Assembly (NCBI GenBank): GCA_003116875.1
Contig: BCKT01000001.1
Location: 979,351 to 1,043,350 of the forward strand
DNA: 64,000 bases
Direction: 5' to 3'
From: Takashimella koratensis
Taxonomy: Eukaryota > Basidiomycota > Tremellomycetes > Trichosporonales > Tetragoniomycetaceae
The translations under genes and the position numbers were made by a program. Below the pieces are notes generated by a model that saw only the letters and a program-made list of their open reading frames with translations, did not search any database and was not told the DNA's origin. Positions 9,221 through 19,980 of this stretch are shown here, piece after piece; position 1 is the stretch's first letter; the number at the start of each line of letters is the position of its first letter.

Positions 9221-11800
9221 TTAGATCGCCTTGAACCCCTTCCTCGACGTCCGCCGGTTGTACTGCCTCATCAGGGCCAATGCCAACGCGACCACCGCGC
9301 CTCCGCCCACCATCACACCGAGGGGCGCGAGCATCGACCCACCGCCCGACGTCGAGTCCGATTTCGATCCTGCGCGATAGACTGGTTCGTCGTCCTCGTT
9401 TGCCCATGGATCACGGTAAGCGTTCCCACTCTTCCCCCCACCACTCCCCCCACTCCCACTGCCGACACCCCCGATTCCAGGTCCCCGAGCGTTGAAGGAT
9501 TTCAACGAGATTAACGCGTGCGCAATGTACTGAATAATCGGCTTATTCGTCGCCGCGTGTTCGGATAAATCATGGTCGAGCGCTTGAATATCCCTTGACA
9601 AAATGTCAAGTTGTGACTTGAGCAACCTATCCCCTTTTTCAAGCTTGTCGATTCGCGCGATCAGACCGCGGATAGCGACGGGTTCGTCGCCGATGTGAAG
9701 GCCAGCAGGGCGGCGGTGAATGACACCAGTGTCATCCTCGGGGTCAGAATCGGGATCGGCCAAGATGATGTCGTCGTAAGCGACGACTTCGTGGTCGGGC
9801 ATTACAGGTTCACCAGCATCGAGCTTGGCAGTGATAGATGTCATGGCTCCAATGAGGCTCATTTGGTAGTTGACCAGCGCCTCAGCCAGTGCCGCATCCT
9901 ATCGAGGTAAAGAAGAAGGTCTCAGTCAGCAACAGGGACCAGGAGAAAGCGTAAGACACGTACGTAGCCACTCGAGTCGAGTTTGACCTTCTCCGGGTGC
10001 TCAGCCGCCTCCTTGGCCGCCGCATCGGCAATGGCAGCCGGCGAGTCGCGCAGTCTCCACGGCTTGTACGGCTTGCCTCCTTCGTCAGGCGGGTTCAAGC
10101 AGATGACTAGCAGTTGTGCGTCCAGCGTCAGCTAGGATTACGGTGCGTCACTTGCTTCGCGGTCCAGCCCCACTCACTGTGCTGCACCTCGCCGTTGATA
10201 AAATCGTCCTGGTACGACCCCCTCGCGCTACCTCTGTTGATCAAGAACGGTGTCGGTCTCCCGTTCCTCGGCGCCCTCGGACACCTTGGCCCCTCGACAC
10301 CATCAAACTTGGCCCCGGCACCATCATCGACCGTGTTCCTGAGCACGGTGAAATCGTTCGCCGACGAAACCACAATCCCGTACCCAAAGTGATCGCCATG
10401 GAAAATATTATCCGATACTGTCGCGCCATGCACGGTCGTCTCTGTATCGTCCGACCATGACGAGGGGCCAATGACAATCCCGACTTTGAAGTAACGTGAT
10501 AGAGCGTAGAGCGTGTTGTGGTGGACTCTGACGCCAGTGTAATCGCCCATCCAGGGATCATAGTCGACCAAGTTGATACCTCCCAGCACGACACGGGTGC
10601 GCGAGTAGATTTCATTGTTCTTCACTTCACTACCTGCTGATCCAAAAATAACAATCGCTCCGTCCGTCGTGTCAAACACAGTCTGTGACGTCGAGTTGAG
10701 GGAAAAGACGGGAATTGAACAATAGATCAATTGATAGTGTCAGCAAAATATACACTAAAAAGTTTGTTTTGGGAAAACATTTGGACAATGCCAAGCTCAA
10801 CGCTTACGTTTCGCTCAACCAAAGAGTTCTTGCACGCCAAGCTGATTCCATCCGCTCGAGGGTTACCGTATGGTGGTGCCTTCTCCAAAACACCGTCGTA
10901 CTCGTCGTCCCACTCCTCGCCCGCTGGCCCGATCTCGTTGTCTATCACTGTAGCCAGCTGACAGCCGAGTCTGTCTCCTTCCCGAAAATGCAAAGCGCTC
11001 CATCCTCTGCTCAGAGTCAGTCTCAACCCCTGTATGCTTACATGTCTTCTTGGTATCATAAGATGGGATAGAGGTGTAGATGGGTGAAACGCGGACGCAA
11101 GCTCACCTTGGCTCGTACAACCGACAGTCTTTGACCGTTTGGTGCTCGGCATTACCAATCTCTATCAATGCGTCGCCGAGTGGGATTCGGAGCATCTGTG
11201 GTCGGTTCCCATCGATCACTATTGAGCTGATTGTAGCGTACGAGCACTCGGCGCAGTCGGCTCTAAAGCATCGTCAGCCTTTTTCACTAACAAATCGATT
11301 CTCCTCTCCACTTTCACTCCCGCCTCCGGACTCAAGACGGCGAGATTAGATAAACGCCATGATCAAGACTCACCTAACTGCTGTCGACTGGTTTTCGCCC
11401 TGGACAATCAACATGGCCCTCTCACGTCCCTTGACATCCCCCTCTGTTGTCAATGTCTGTTTGGGTGCGGTGAACACAATCGGGTTCTGTAGCCGATGGA
11501 CTGATCCTGCGCAGAGAGACACCACCGTTCCGCGACCTGTTGTAAGGCAGCAGATAATCATAGTTAGATTTCTGAGGTATTTGAGGCCAACTGGACTTCA
11601 AAGGACAATCCCAGCAGACGACAGCGCACAGATGTCTGATGAGGTTGACCAAACCGTAACTCACCTCCTTTGGCGAGGACATTGTTGATCGCTACCTCGT
11701 CGCCCGAGTGGAGACATTTAGACGACCGCGACCCGCCGAGCGCCGCAGAAGCGAGCGGAAGAGCCGAGGCCGCCGCAACGAAGAGGGCCTTTAACCGCAT
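9221..11800 (-). CDS. Secreted parallel beta-helix (pectin-lyase-fold) protein with C-terminal membrane anchor
   Basis: Seven exons on the minus strand (11800-11665, 11536-11374, 11262-11107, 11006-10808, 10682-10178, 10106-9964, 9898-9221) join in frame to about 659 aa. The N-terminus is a signal peptide (MRLKALFVAAASALPLASAA). The middle (about residues 60-390) has repeated strand and turn units of a right-handed beta-helix with many N, V, I and D, for example YATISSIVIDGN, GAIVIFGSAGSEVKNNEIYS and HHNTLYALSRYFKVGIVIG. A charged, coiled-coil-like segment follows (about 480-560), then Gly/Ser-rich sequence and one transmembrane helix (LGVMVGGGAVVALALALM) with a basic tail (RRTSRKGFK). It is probably a surface or secretory-pathway protein acting on or binding a polysaccharide. 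No catalytic residues can be assigned by eye, so enzyme activity is not claimed. Confidence 0.8.
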
Positions 11801-12218
11801 TCACGGGGGAAGGGGTGGGTGGGGGATGGAAGTGTCGGTCGGGGGTTGGAAACGAACTCGAGGCCGTTTCGAGCGCGGGGGAAAGGAGACGATGGGGGGA
11901 AGAAAAGTGAGCGGGCGATCAGACGAGTAGCCGATGCGAGACGAGAGGAAGAGAGTGGGAGAGTGGATGAGGTGGAGAGTGGTAGGGGGGATGGATTGAA
12001 TGAATGAATGGAGGCCGAATGGAGACTTTTGGGTTTGCATCACTAGACGCGTCGGGCGGGCGCAGTAATCGGGTTGTGCCATTTAGTAGCTTCTCCCAAC
12101 ATTGTTGTTATGCATTTTAGCTATTTCCACCACGTGGTCCTCTGTCTTCCCTCCACTTGGGTTGAATTTTTGATCCACAGTGTTCAACAACAACTCTTTC
12201 CTCGTCCTATACACCACC
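11801..12218. promoter_or_regulatory. Shared divergent promoter, beta-helix gene / Nop6-like gene
   Basis: A 418-bp region separates divergent start codons. It contains an ACGCGT element (about 12048-12053), which matches the MCB/MBF consensus of cell-cycle genes, and a CCACGTGG E-box-like palindrome (12129-12136). The side next to the beta-helix gene is purine-rich on the + strand, that is, a TC-rich leader on the minus strand. Confidence 0.4.
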
Positions 12219-13579
12219 ATGGAGGCACCCGTGCTCACGAAGAAGCAACAAAAGGCGCAAGCCTTCCGCGCCAAGCAAAAAGCCAAGGCCAAGGGGATCG
12301 CCGAGCCATCTGACTTGCCCGAGGCGGACGACCAGCTCGACCTTGATGAGTCTGCCGAGGCGGCCGCGAGCACCGAGGCGGTGGGGGGCAAGAAACGCAA
12401 GCGCGATGACGGAGCGGCCGCTGTGGAGGGCAAAGACGGGAAAGGGGCGGACAAGGTAGCGAAGGGTAAGGGAAAGGGAAAGACGGCATGGGATGAGGAG
12501 GAGGAAGGTGAGGCAGAACCGGATGCGAAGAAGAGTAAGAAAGAGGCAAAGCAACGGTTCATCCTCTTTGTCGGTGAGTGAAGGGTCAATACGGGTGTTG
12601 TTGTGATTGATCTGTCTGAGATGCTGATATGTGACTCGTAGGTAACCTCGGTTACGATACTACACGCGAGGTCGTCCAAGCGCACTTCAAGGAGGCAGTT
12701 GGTACGTCTACATTCCGATTCCCCTCGCATCGGCCCTTCGATCTCCCCACTGACAAGTCTCTCTTTCCGTCGTTGTTCGCAGGTACTCTTCCTCAAGTCC
12801 GACTTCTTACTCAGAAAGCTGGTCCACAACCAAAATCTCAATCAAAATCAGCACCTGTTGCCGGCAAATCCCGGGGTATTGCCTTTCTTGAGCTCTCTTC
12901 CTCTGCCGAGCTCCAAGCTTGTCTCCGACTGCACCATTCCCTGATTGATGGGCGGCGGATCAACGTCGAGTTGACTGCAGGTGGAGGGGGCAAGGGGGAC
13001 ACACGGAAGGGGAAGTTGGAGGAGCGCAAGGCGCGGGTCGGGACGCAGCGTGAGCGACGAGCCGAGAGGGATGCCGAGGCTGGTGTGGCTGAGGGGGTTG
13101 AGGGGGCGACAGATGGTGGGGTAGATGGAGTACGTGGGAGTGGGAAAGGTGCTCGGAGAGGGGAGAAGAGAGAAAGGCCGCAAGGCGGGAAACAGCGAGA
13201 GGAGGGCGAACGAGCTCCCCGACCTGCGAAACGAGACGAAGGTGTGGATTCGATCCCCACAGCGGAGGGGATTAAAATGCGCGGCGGTCGTCGTGTCAAA
13301 GCCAATACTGTGAGTCGAGTTAGGTTTTAGTTCATATACGTTTCACAACCCTCTTCTCAAGGAAAAGAGAAAGATGGTTTGATTGGTTTGATTCGATATA
13401 CCTCGTGGGTAGTGTCACTGACAAGGGAACAGGGCGACGAGCGACGAGGCCAAGATAGGCGTGGACAGGGCGCGGGCGGGGCCGGTGGTCGAGGCGGGTT
13501 TGGCGGTCGGGGCGGCGGCGGTTCGGGAGGAGGGCGCAAATGGGAGCCTACTGGTGCGAATGCCATTACCGTTGGTTAA
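12219..13579 (+). CDS. Nop6-like nucleolar RRM protein
   Basis: Exons 12219-12573, 12642-12701, 12783-13309 and 13433-13579 join in frame to about 362 aa. The N-terminal 115 residues are Lys/Glu/Ala-rich with a nuclear localisation-type KKRKRDD. One RRM follows, split by introns: RNP2 is FILFVGNLGYD and the RNP1-like strand is SRGIAFLEL; the GRRINVELTAGG segment follows it directly, as in the yeast ribosome-biogenesis factor Nop6. The C-terminal part is strongly basic (R/K/E with many RR and KR pairs) and ends in an RGG-type Gly/Arg region (GGRGGFGGRGGGG). It is likely nucleolar and to bind pre-rRNA of the small subunit. The ATG at 12219 follows an ACCACC context. The family call rests on RRM placement and flanking composition. 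Confidence 0.8.
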
Positions 13580-14223
13580 GTTGTCACCTGCCAGAAGGTC
13601 GAAGGGTCAGTCTCCTTTTCAAGTTACTCTTCTATACATCTTTTTTCTCGTCCGTTTGCTCCCGTCTCCATCTTGCTCGATGGACTCTATCCACCTGTCC
13701 AAGCTTTTTCATGTATGTATGCTGTACTGGACTATTGGACAATGGAGTGAAACGAAGCAAGACCGCACAAGGACCCGAAAAACACAAAAGTGACGGGCGT
13801 ATGATATGTAATGACCTATCCAGTTCATGGACAAGGAAATGCGTGATTGCGTGTGTTGTCTACAGAGAAACCGGGGAAGGAGAGACCAGAGCAAGAAAAA
13901 ATGGAATTCCAGAACCGATGGTATCAAATATGTGTAGAGAGCTTGAACAAGAGTGGTGTTGTAGGCCCCCTTGACCTATCTCGAGTGTGAACATGACGAC
14001 GACGACGCGTTATTTCCCAATGGCTTCTCCCGCTTGCTCGAATCATATATGTGATAGCTCGGCGACCAGATCATACCGACCAGATCATACCTGCCCCTAC
14101 CCCTATTGCTCCGCCTCAAGCGATGTCTCCAGCCGCACTCTCTGCCTCGTAAATCGTCGTTAAGCTCACCCGACCCCGATCATGAACCCCCCGCACTCCT
14201 CGCCACCGCCGGCCGACCAGCGG
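13580..14223. other. Intergenic, with a short tandem repeat
   Basis: No supported gene. GACCAGATCATACC occurs twice in tandem at about 14067-14094. Frames at 13540-13974 (+) and 13709-13927 (-) look like chance ORFs in 3' UTR DNA. Confidence 0.45.
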
Positions 14224-14566
14224 TCACACCAGCGTGTGAATCCCCAGGCTGCACTGTGATAATTGTCAGTCTCGTCTACCCTTCTCACTTCAAACCCCTT
14301 CCCTCGCCCTTGCCACGAAGGAAAAAAAAAAATGAAGCCAAACTTACGAGGAAACAAATGTTGTCCATGGTCTGGACCTTGCACTTGCATCCCTGGCTGG
14401 AGCAGTTGCATTGGTGTTCGCTGTCGTGGTGCGCCGGGCGACCGTCGGTGTGGTCGACACGAGCGTCGCGTCCGTTGCACCCGCCGTGTCCAGTGGCGGC
14501 CGTGCGCGGCTCGGTCGAGCCCCTGGTGGCTTTCTCGTCCCGAATTCGGATCTCGGTGCGTGCCAT
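14224..14566 (-). CDS. Small Cys/His-rich protein, possible metal-binding peptide
   Basis: The ATG at 14566 opens a frame of about 73 codons that reaches a GTAAGT donor near 14351. An acceptor near 14256 would add about ten residues and a stop at 14224. The protein would carry seven Cys and several His in about 82 residues, including CNCSSQGCKCK with two C-x-C pairs, an upstream GGC and a HHDSEH cluster. This spacing resembles metallothioneins, but it matches no exact family that I know. The N-terminal 25 residues are charged. Alternative acceptors change the last residues. It sits alone in gene-poor DNA, so expression evidence matters. It could be a chance ORF. Confidence 0.35.
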
Positions 14567-14599
14567 TATGACCGACTCGGTTTAGAAGGGTGGGTTTTG

Positions 14600-17173
14600 A
14601 AAGGTGGTGTGAAGTGGCGAGGGAGAAGAGAGGATTGAAGGTGGTGTAGTGGGGGATGTAACGATAGGTTTTAAGCGCCGCTCGAAACTGGCCGTCTCAG
14701 AGGTGGACTTTGGAAGGCTTGTTTTAACGCGGTAGAGCTTTTTCTATAACTCCAAGAGTCAGCTCTATTGTCTTCCGAGGAGACGTACACCGAGCGGTGC
14801 AGGCGGCGTTCGGGTAACCGGTGAGTTCACCGAAAGGCGTGAAGAGCGCTCACTCACTTGCAGATCACTGTAATCACTGTGATTGATTCTGTCCTCCCCG
14901 CTCCTTTCCGATTCTTGCCTCGCTCCTCGAAAATGCTTCCCGTTCTTCCCGGCTCCTGCGCCGTACGTCACCGGTGGCAAAAGCTAGCTGGTAGAGGTAG
15001 GTGATAGGGTCAGGTGGAGAAGATGGAGATGGAGATCGATAGAGATGAGAGTGGAAGTGGAAGTGGAAGTGGGCGATGAAGAGGGGTGCTAGGGTCGAGA
15101 GGAGTGAAACCCCTAAACCCCTGTTGGGGTCCCCAAATTAGTGGTGAGAGGTTGTGGGTTATCGAGGTGAGTGGCGAACGCCGAGAAGAGGTTCGGGCGC
15201 GATCGAGGTGACGAGGAGAGAGTGGCGAGTGGCGAGGGGCGGGCGGGCTGAGGATGGGTCGGACGATGGGAGGTGAGTCGCGAGGACAAGGTCAGCATGA
15301 GAGTAGTTAAGGGAAGGCAGGCAGGCGGAGCAGACGGTAGGGGCTGGGGTGCACTTGGCTCACCTTGTGTGACGAGGCTGAGAGTACGCAGTGTCTGCTG
15401 GCTGAATTGACGCTTGGCTTGCTGAGGTTGGTATTGGAAGCTAGGAGTAGGCTGGGTTGAAGTTGGGGTCGGGGAGGTTTCGATTTTGAGAGTCGAGTTT
15501 ATAAATGTGGATGCGGGTGAGTGCGTCGGGGTGGGTTGAGAAGGAGTATGACGATGTGGAAGGAGTTGTTCAAACGTAGGGACGGGAGGTGCCGAAGGGG
15601 GTTTGGAGTTTGGGGATATTGCCACTGGAGATGAGACGGGCGCGATTGGTTTTTGAGTGTGGACAGTGACGACGGTCGGTGATGAGCGAGTGTGAGGATG
15701 AGGGTGGGTGGAGCCGAGGGCGTGGTTGCGTGCTGTTGACTGGTGGTTTGTGGACACGGGGCGGTGGGGATCTTCAACGAGCCCGCTTATGACGACGTTG
15801 CCCGACCCGACTCGACTCGCATGTTCTTCGCCACCAGGGCGCAGTGAGCGCGTGTAACTATGTAGATGAGTATGCTTGTCGCGGTTAAATGAACAGGGCC
15901 CACTTGGGTTCTCGGATCTTTCGGGTCTACTCTTGGTCACGGCGAAGGGCGGGCACGAGGTGAGAGGGTTCGGGGTCAAGGGAAGCGGTGCGAGGTGCGA
16001 GCTTGGGTTGTGTGGTTGAGAGGTCGTAGTGGTTACGTGTCCAGGCCGTTGTGAAGGAGTGCGGAGGTGTAGAGTGAGGTCGTGATGGGCGCCCGTGATG
16101 GTGATGATGGGGAGGACGACAATGATGAGAAGGGAGGAGAGACGGTGATCGTGGAATGGGGCGTGCTCGGAGGGTGTCAGCACAGTCGGGAATAGAGTGG
16201 GCCGTGAGGGAGGGATGAGGGCGTAAACTAAGGGAGGGGGACAATAAACACAGAGGAGACACGGGGACAGCGAGGAACGGGGGCTGTAGAGGGTCGAGCA
16301 ACGAGGGACAAGGAGGAGGAGGAGGGGACAAGAAAGTAATCAACGCTCAAAAGGATTGTCCAAGGTCTCGGCCTGGCTCTGCGGTCCGCGGGTAAAGGAA
16401 TCCCAATCGCATCGCCCCGACTGGAGGGATAGACTCACCACGAGGCGCTCCCCCTTCTTTCCCCCTATGCCCTATGTTCCGTACTCGGGGTCTATGCTTC
16501 GCTGATTATTTGCTTCTGATTCGATCTTGATGATCTGCAACGAGGAGGCCGCAAGTGCCGGAACGAGGAGATGTCAATCCGATCTGTGTAAGTGCGTTGG
16601 GTAGGTGTTCAATTGGAGCGCAGGCGGTGTCTCTCCGTGTCGATCGTTGAATGAACTGCGCGATGAGACGATCGAGGAGGTGCAGAGTTGGCGAGGCGAG
16701 GCGAGGTAGGTGGTTCAGAAGGGATTGAGATATTGAGAAGGTGAGACGAGGGCGAAGAGGTGAACCAGACGTGTTGATACGGGGATGAAAGAAGAGAAGA
16801 GAGAAGAGGAAACACGAGAAGTTGGAAGATCCATTGCATAAGTATCAGAGTCAAACACACTAATCTGTCCTCGGTTTTTTTTCTCGCCTAATCGCCTGTT
16901 TGTTTCGCTTTGCGTTGTTTTGTTTTGTGTTGTAGCGCTGTGTCAATCTGATTTTTTCTTTTGGTACTAGCATGGTTGCCGTTGTCAAGTCGACAAGGTG
17001 ATGATGGTGCGACGTGCACTGCCGACGGCGACAAGCCGAAACAATGCTCTTGCTCTGTCTATCCCGAGTTTGTGTGCCCCCTCCCCTACCCCCACCCCCT
17101 TTGGTCTTCGGCCATCACCGCCCGCACTCCCGCGAGCCCCCGCTGCTTATCCACTCCACCCACGACGATAAAC

Positions 17174-17210
<37 letters not shown>

Positions 17211-19980
17211 CCCATCAATCTCATCAACCCACCAACGTCACTGTCCCTACTCCATCTCGTCGGCTCCTAGCCGCCGCTGCGAGCGCTTAGTAAGATTATG
17301 TTCCGCCCCCTTTACCTCGTTCCGCGTTTCATATCGACCTTCCACTTGCTCTACCCGCTTTGTGGAGTGGAACGGGGGCCGACGTACGTGGATTACTGGG
17401 CCTGTGCTCAGCTACAATTCAGACACTCCTCGGTGCTCTCGGGCTCCGCCTTCGGCTTCTTTTCGCCACATTGCCACAAGACTCCACCACGAACACGAGG
17501 CTTCCAGTGTTGGTAATTGTTTGTCGGTGAGAGTCTATGTCTCTGACCTGACGACTATGCATGGTTGCACGTGTACAGACCTCGAGGTGGAATGATCCAT
17601 GCGCTACATGAGATGCAGCGAGAGGATGGGAAGAGCAAGCGCCTCCTTGGCGCTCGGGTGAGATCTCACCAGAAGCTTTTCACGTTTTGCGCTTAGATGA
17701 AACGAGAATGGCAAGGATGGTCCGATAGCTTCGGCGCTACAAGCGAAGGGGCGCGAGAGGCGTCAAAGGATCCGAACGCGATTGATTGAAAGGACCAATA
17801 ACGGTTCAAAGGATCCGGTTGGAGGTTGGATGCCTCGCTCGGAGGAGGGGAGAGGTTGGTTATTAATCAGCGAGAGACAGCAGGGGGGGGGGGGGGGGGG
17901 GGGGGGGATCGAGGGCAGGGATAAGATCGAGATCGCGATGAAGGTACCGTACTGATGAAGGCAGGGACGAGGGAAAATGAGGGGACAGAGGAGGGGACGG
18001 AACTAGATCAAAGGAAGGGGAGAGGGTCGGGCGGAACATGCGAGGATGAGAGAAAACGTGCGATCATAGCGGAGTGAAATGAAAGGCTGAGGAGGGCTTG
18101 GGGGGCACATGTGATCAGGTGGCGGCGGCTTGGTTCGAGCCCAAAGGATCGACAAGAACAAGCGCAAGGGATGAGGAAGATAACGACTAAAGATGCATGT
18201 GTTGCTCACGAATGGATCTAGACACAGGTACCCAATGATCACGGAGGCACGAGGCCGACCATTTAGATGCACTAGTGCTCTCCCTCACCCTGCTCGCTGC
18301 GTCGGCCTTGGCCCGCTGGGATTACTCCCGTGCCTCGTAATGCCTTTGAGCTACTCGATACTCGGTCCATCAGACATCAGTGGAAAGCCACTAGTCAGGT
18401 GGCGGACAGGTGCATACAGTAGTGCCTCGAGGCCCCGTGGGTCATGTGTCTTGTCTCCTCTGATGATGGCTCGGACGAGTCCGAGCCCGGACCCGAGTCT
18501 AAGCGGAGGTATGAACGTGGCCTGGCAACAAACACTCGGCTCTAGACTACCAACACCGCGCCCTCATCCTCTAGCTCTCCATACGGCAATCATATAATCA
18601 CTGTAGCCGACGCAGCCGTTGACCAGCCTCGTTCCACTCTCGTCTCGGGTGGGTGGGGTTGGGTACAAGGGGAAAACACACATGTGTTATGACATGGAGG
18701 TATTGAAAATTAATGAGTTGCTAAGAAAGCGGAAAAGGGCGTCGACATAGCGGAAAAGGGCGTCGACATATGATGAAAGGCTATGTGATTTACGCCGGTG
18801 CTCAGAATCGGGAACAGAGGGATCGAAACTAGCGCTGATCGATCGAGAGAATAGGTGAAGGGTACAGTAGGTACGTAGGTAGGTAGGTAGGTGGAAAAGT
18901 ATCGAGTTATCGAATCGAGTCGAGTGAACGGGAAAGGGGGTATGGGGAACCGGAGGTGGGCCGGGAAGGTATGGTTCGTCGAAGCGCCAGGTTCGTCGAT
19001 TGAACAATGTCTGTGTCTGTGAAGCGGAGGCGAAACGAGACCCACGACCGACTCGCGTCAAGGCCAGGCGGGTCGGCGAGGGTTAAAGCCGAGGGAGAAA
19101 TATAGAGACAGCGAGAGAGAAGGGACGACGCGTGAAAGAGCCCAAAGGACAGTTACTGAGGGATGAGGTGTAGTGGTACTGTTTTTACTTTTGTTATTGA
19201 GCGTCGCAAGTGACGTATCGCTTGGTCTCGGTGTCGGTGTCGGCGTCGGTGTCGGGAAGACTGGATACTTTTGAGTTTGTTTTTCGCCATTGGAAGAAGG
19301 GTAGTGCGGGAAGCTGTGGGTCGATATATGTACGTGCCGACGTAGACAGAGTTCGAAATGAATGCGATATCGACGTATGAGGCGAACAGATCCAGGGGAC
19401 GAGACACCGGGGGGGAGGGGGGGGGGGGGGGGCGATATCAACAAGAAAACGAAACAGAGACGATGCTGATAAGACACAGGGACTGCCCGGAAAATGATCC
19501 AAACATGGGGAGAAAAGTAAAATACCCAAATAGAAACAGGGAGAGAGGTGAAAAGGACACAAGAGGTGGGTGAGAGTAACCCCCGAATGCAGAGAATGAA
19601 CATGAGTAGCTGAACGACAAACGACGGACGAACGGACGGATGAACTAAAGAAGTGACGCAGACCTAAAAAGGGAGAAAGGAGAGAGAGAGAGAGAGGAGA
19701 AAGACATGGTCGACGACAACGATGAAGCCGAGGTGAAGCAAGGCGAAAACGAGGTGAGTGACAGGTACGATAAACTAATGCTGAAAGACCAAAGTAGGGA
19801 AGGGTAAGGTCGGCCGGGTATCTGCGAAAAGTCGAGCTAGCGAAGTAGCGCTAGAACCGAGGCGACGAGGCCATGAGGAGAAGACAAACATCGAGAAAGG
19901 TGGAGCGTCATAAGACACGAGACGACGAGGGGTGAGTTCGAAATCCACATGTGTCCTTGCTCAAGCCCAGGTCCCAGCGC
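14600..19980. other. 5.4-kb gene-poor, low-complexity region
   Basis: No gene is confidently supported. The longest frame is a Pro/Ser/Thr/His-rich minus-strand ORF at 15113-16183 (356 codons from a non-ATG start). It has internal splice-like signals and no recognisable domain. From 15000 to 16900 the minus strand is TC-rich, like a long leader. A tetranucleotide repeat of AATC lies near 17173-17209, a 25-nt G run at 17883-17907, a 21-bp tandem duplication (AGCGGAAAAGGGCGTCGACAT) near 18729-18770, a GTAG repeat near 18870-18892, and a G-rich run broken by one A near 19409-19432. The right end probably holds the 3' UTR of the CCCH gene. Long non-coding RNAs or a gene with short exons cannot be excluded. 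Confidence 0.5.
17883..17907. repeat. G homopolymer, 25 nt
   Basis: Uninterrupted run of 25 G on the + strand in non-coding DNA. One of several G or C runs in the window. The length in a draft assembly is unreliable. Confidence 0.9.

Noticed and set aside
15113..16183. 356-codon Pro/Ser-rich minus-strand ORF
   Set aside because: Non-ATG start, extreme composition, splice-like signals inside; explained by TC-rich DNA. Not excluded as a gene, but not supported.
17173..17209. AATC tetranucleotide repeat as a CRISPR-like or telomeric array
   Set aside because: No spacers and no telomere unit; a simple microsatellite.
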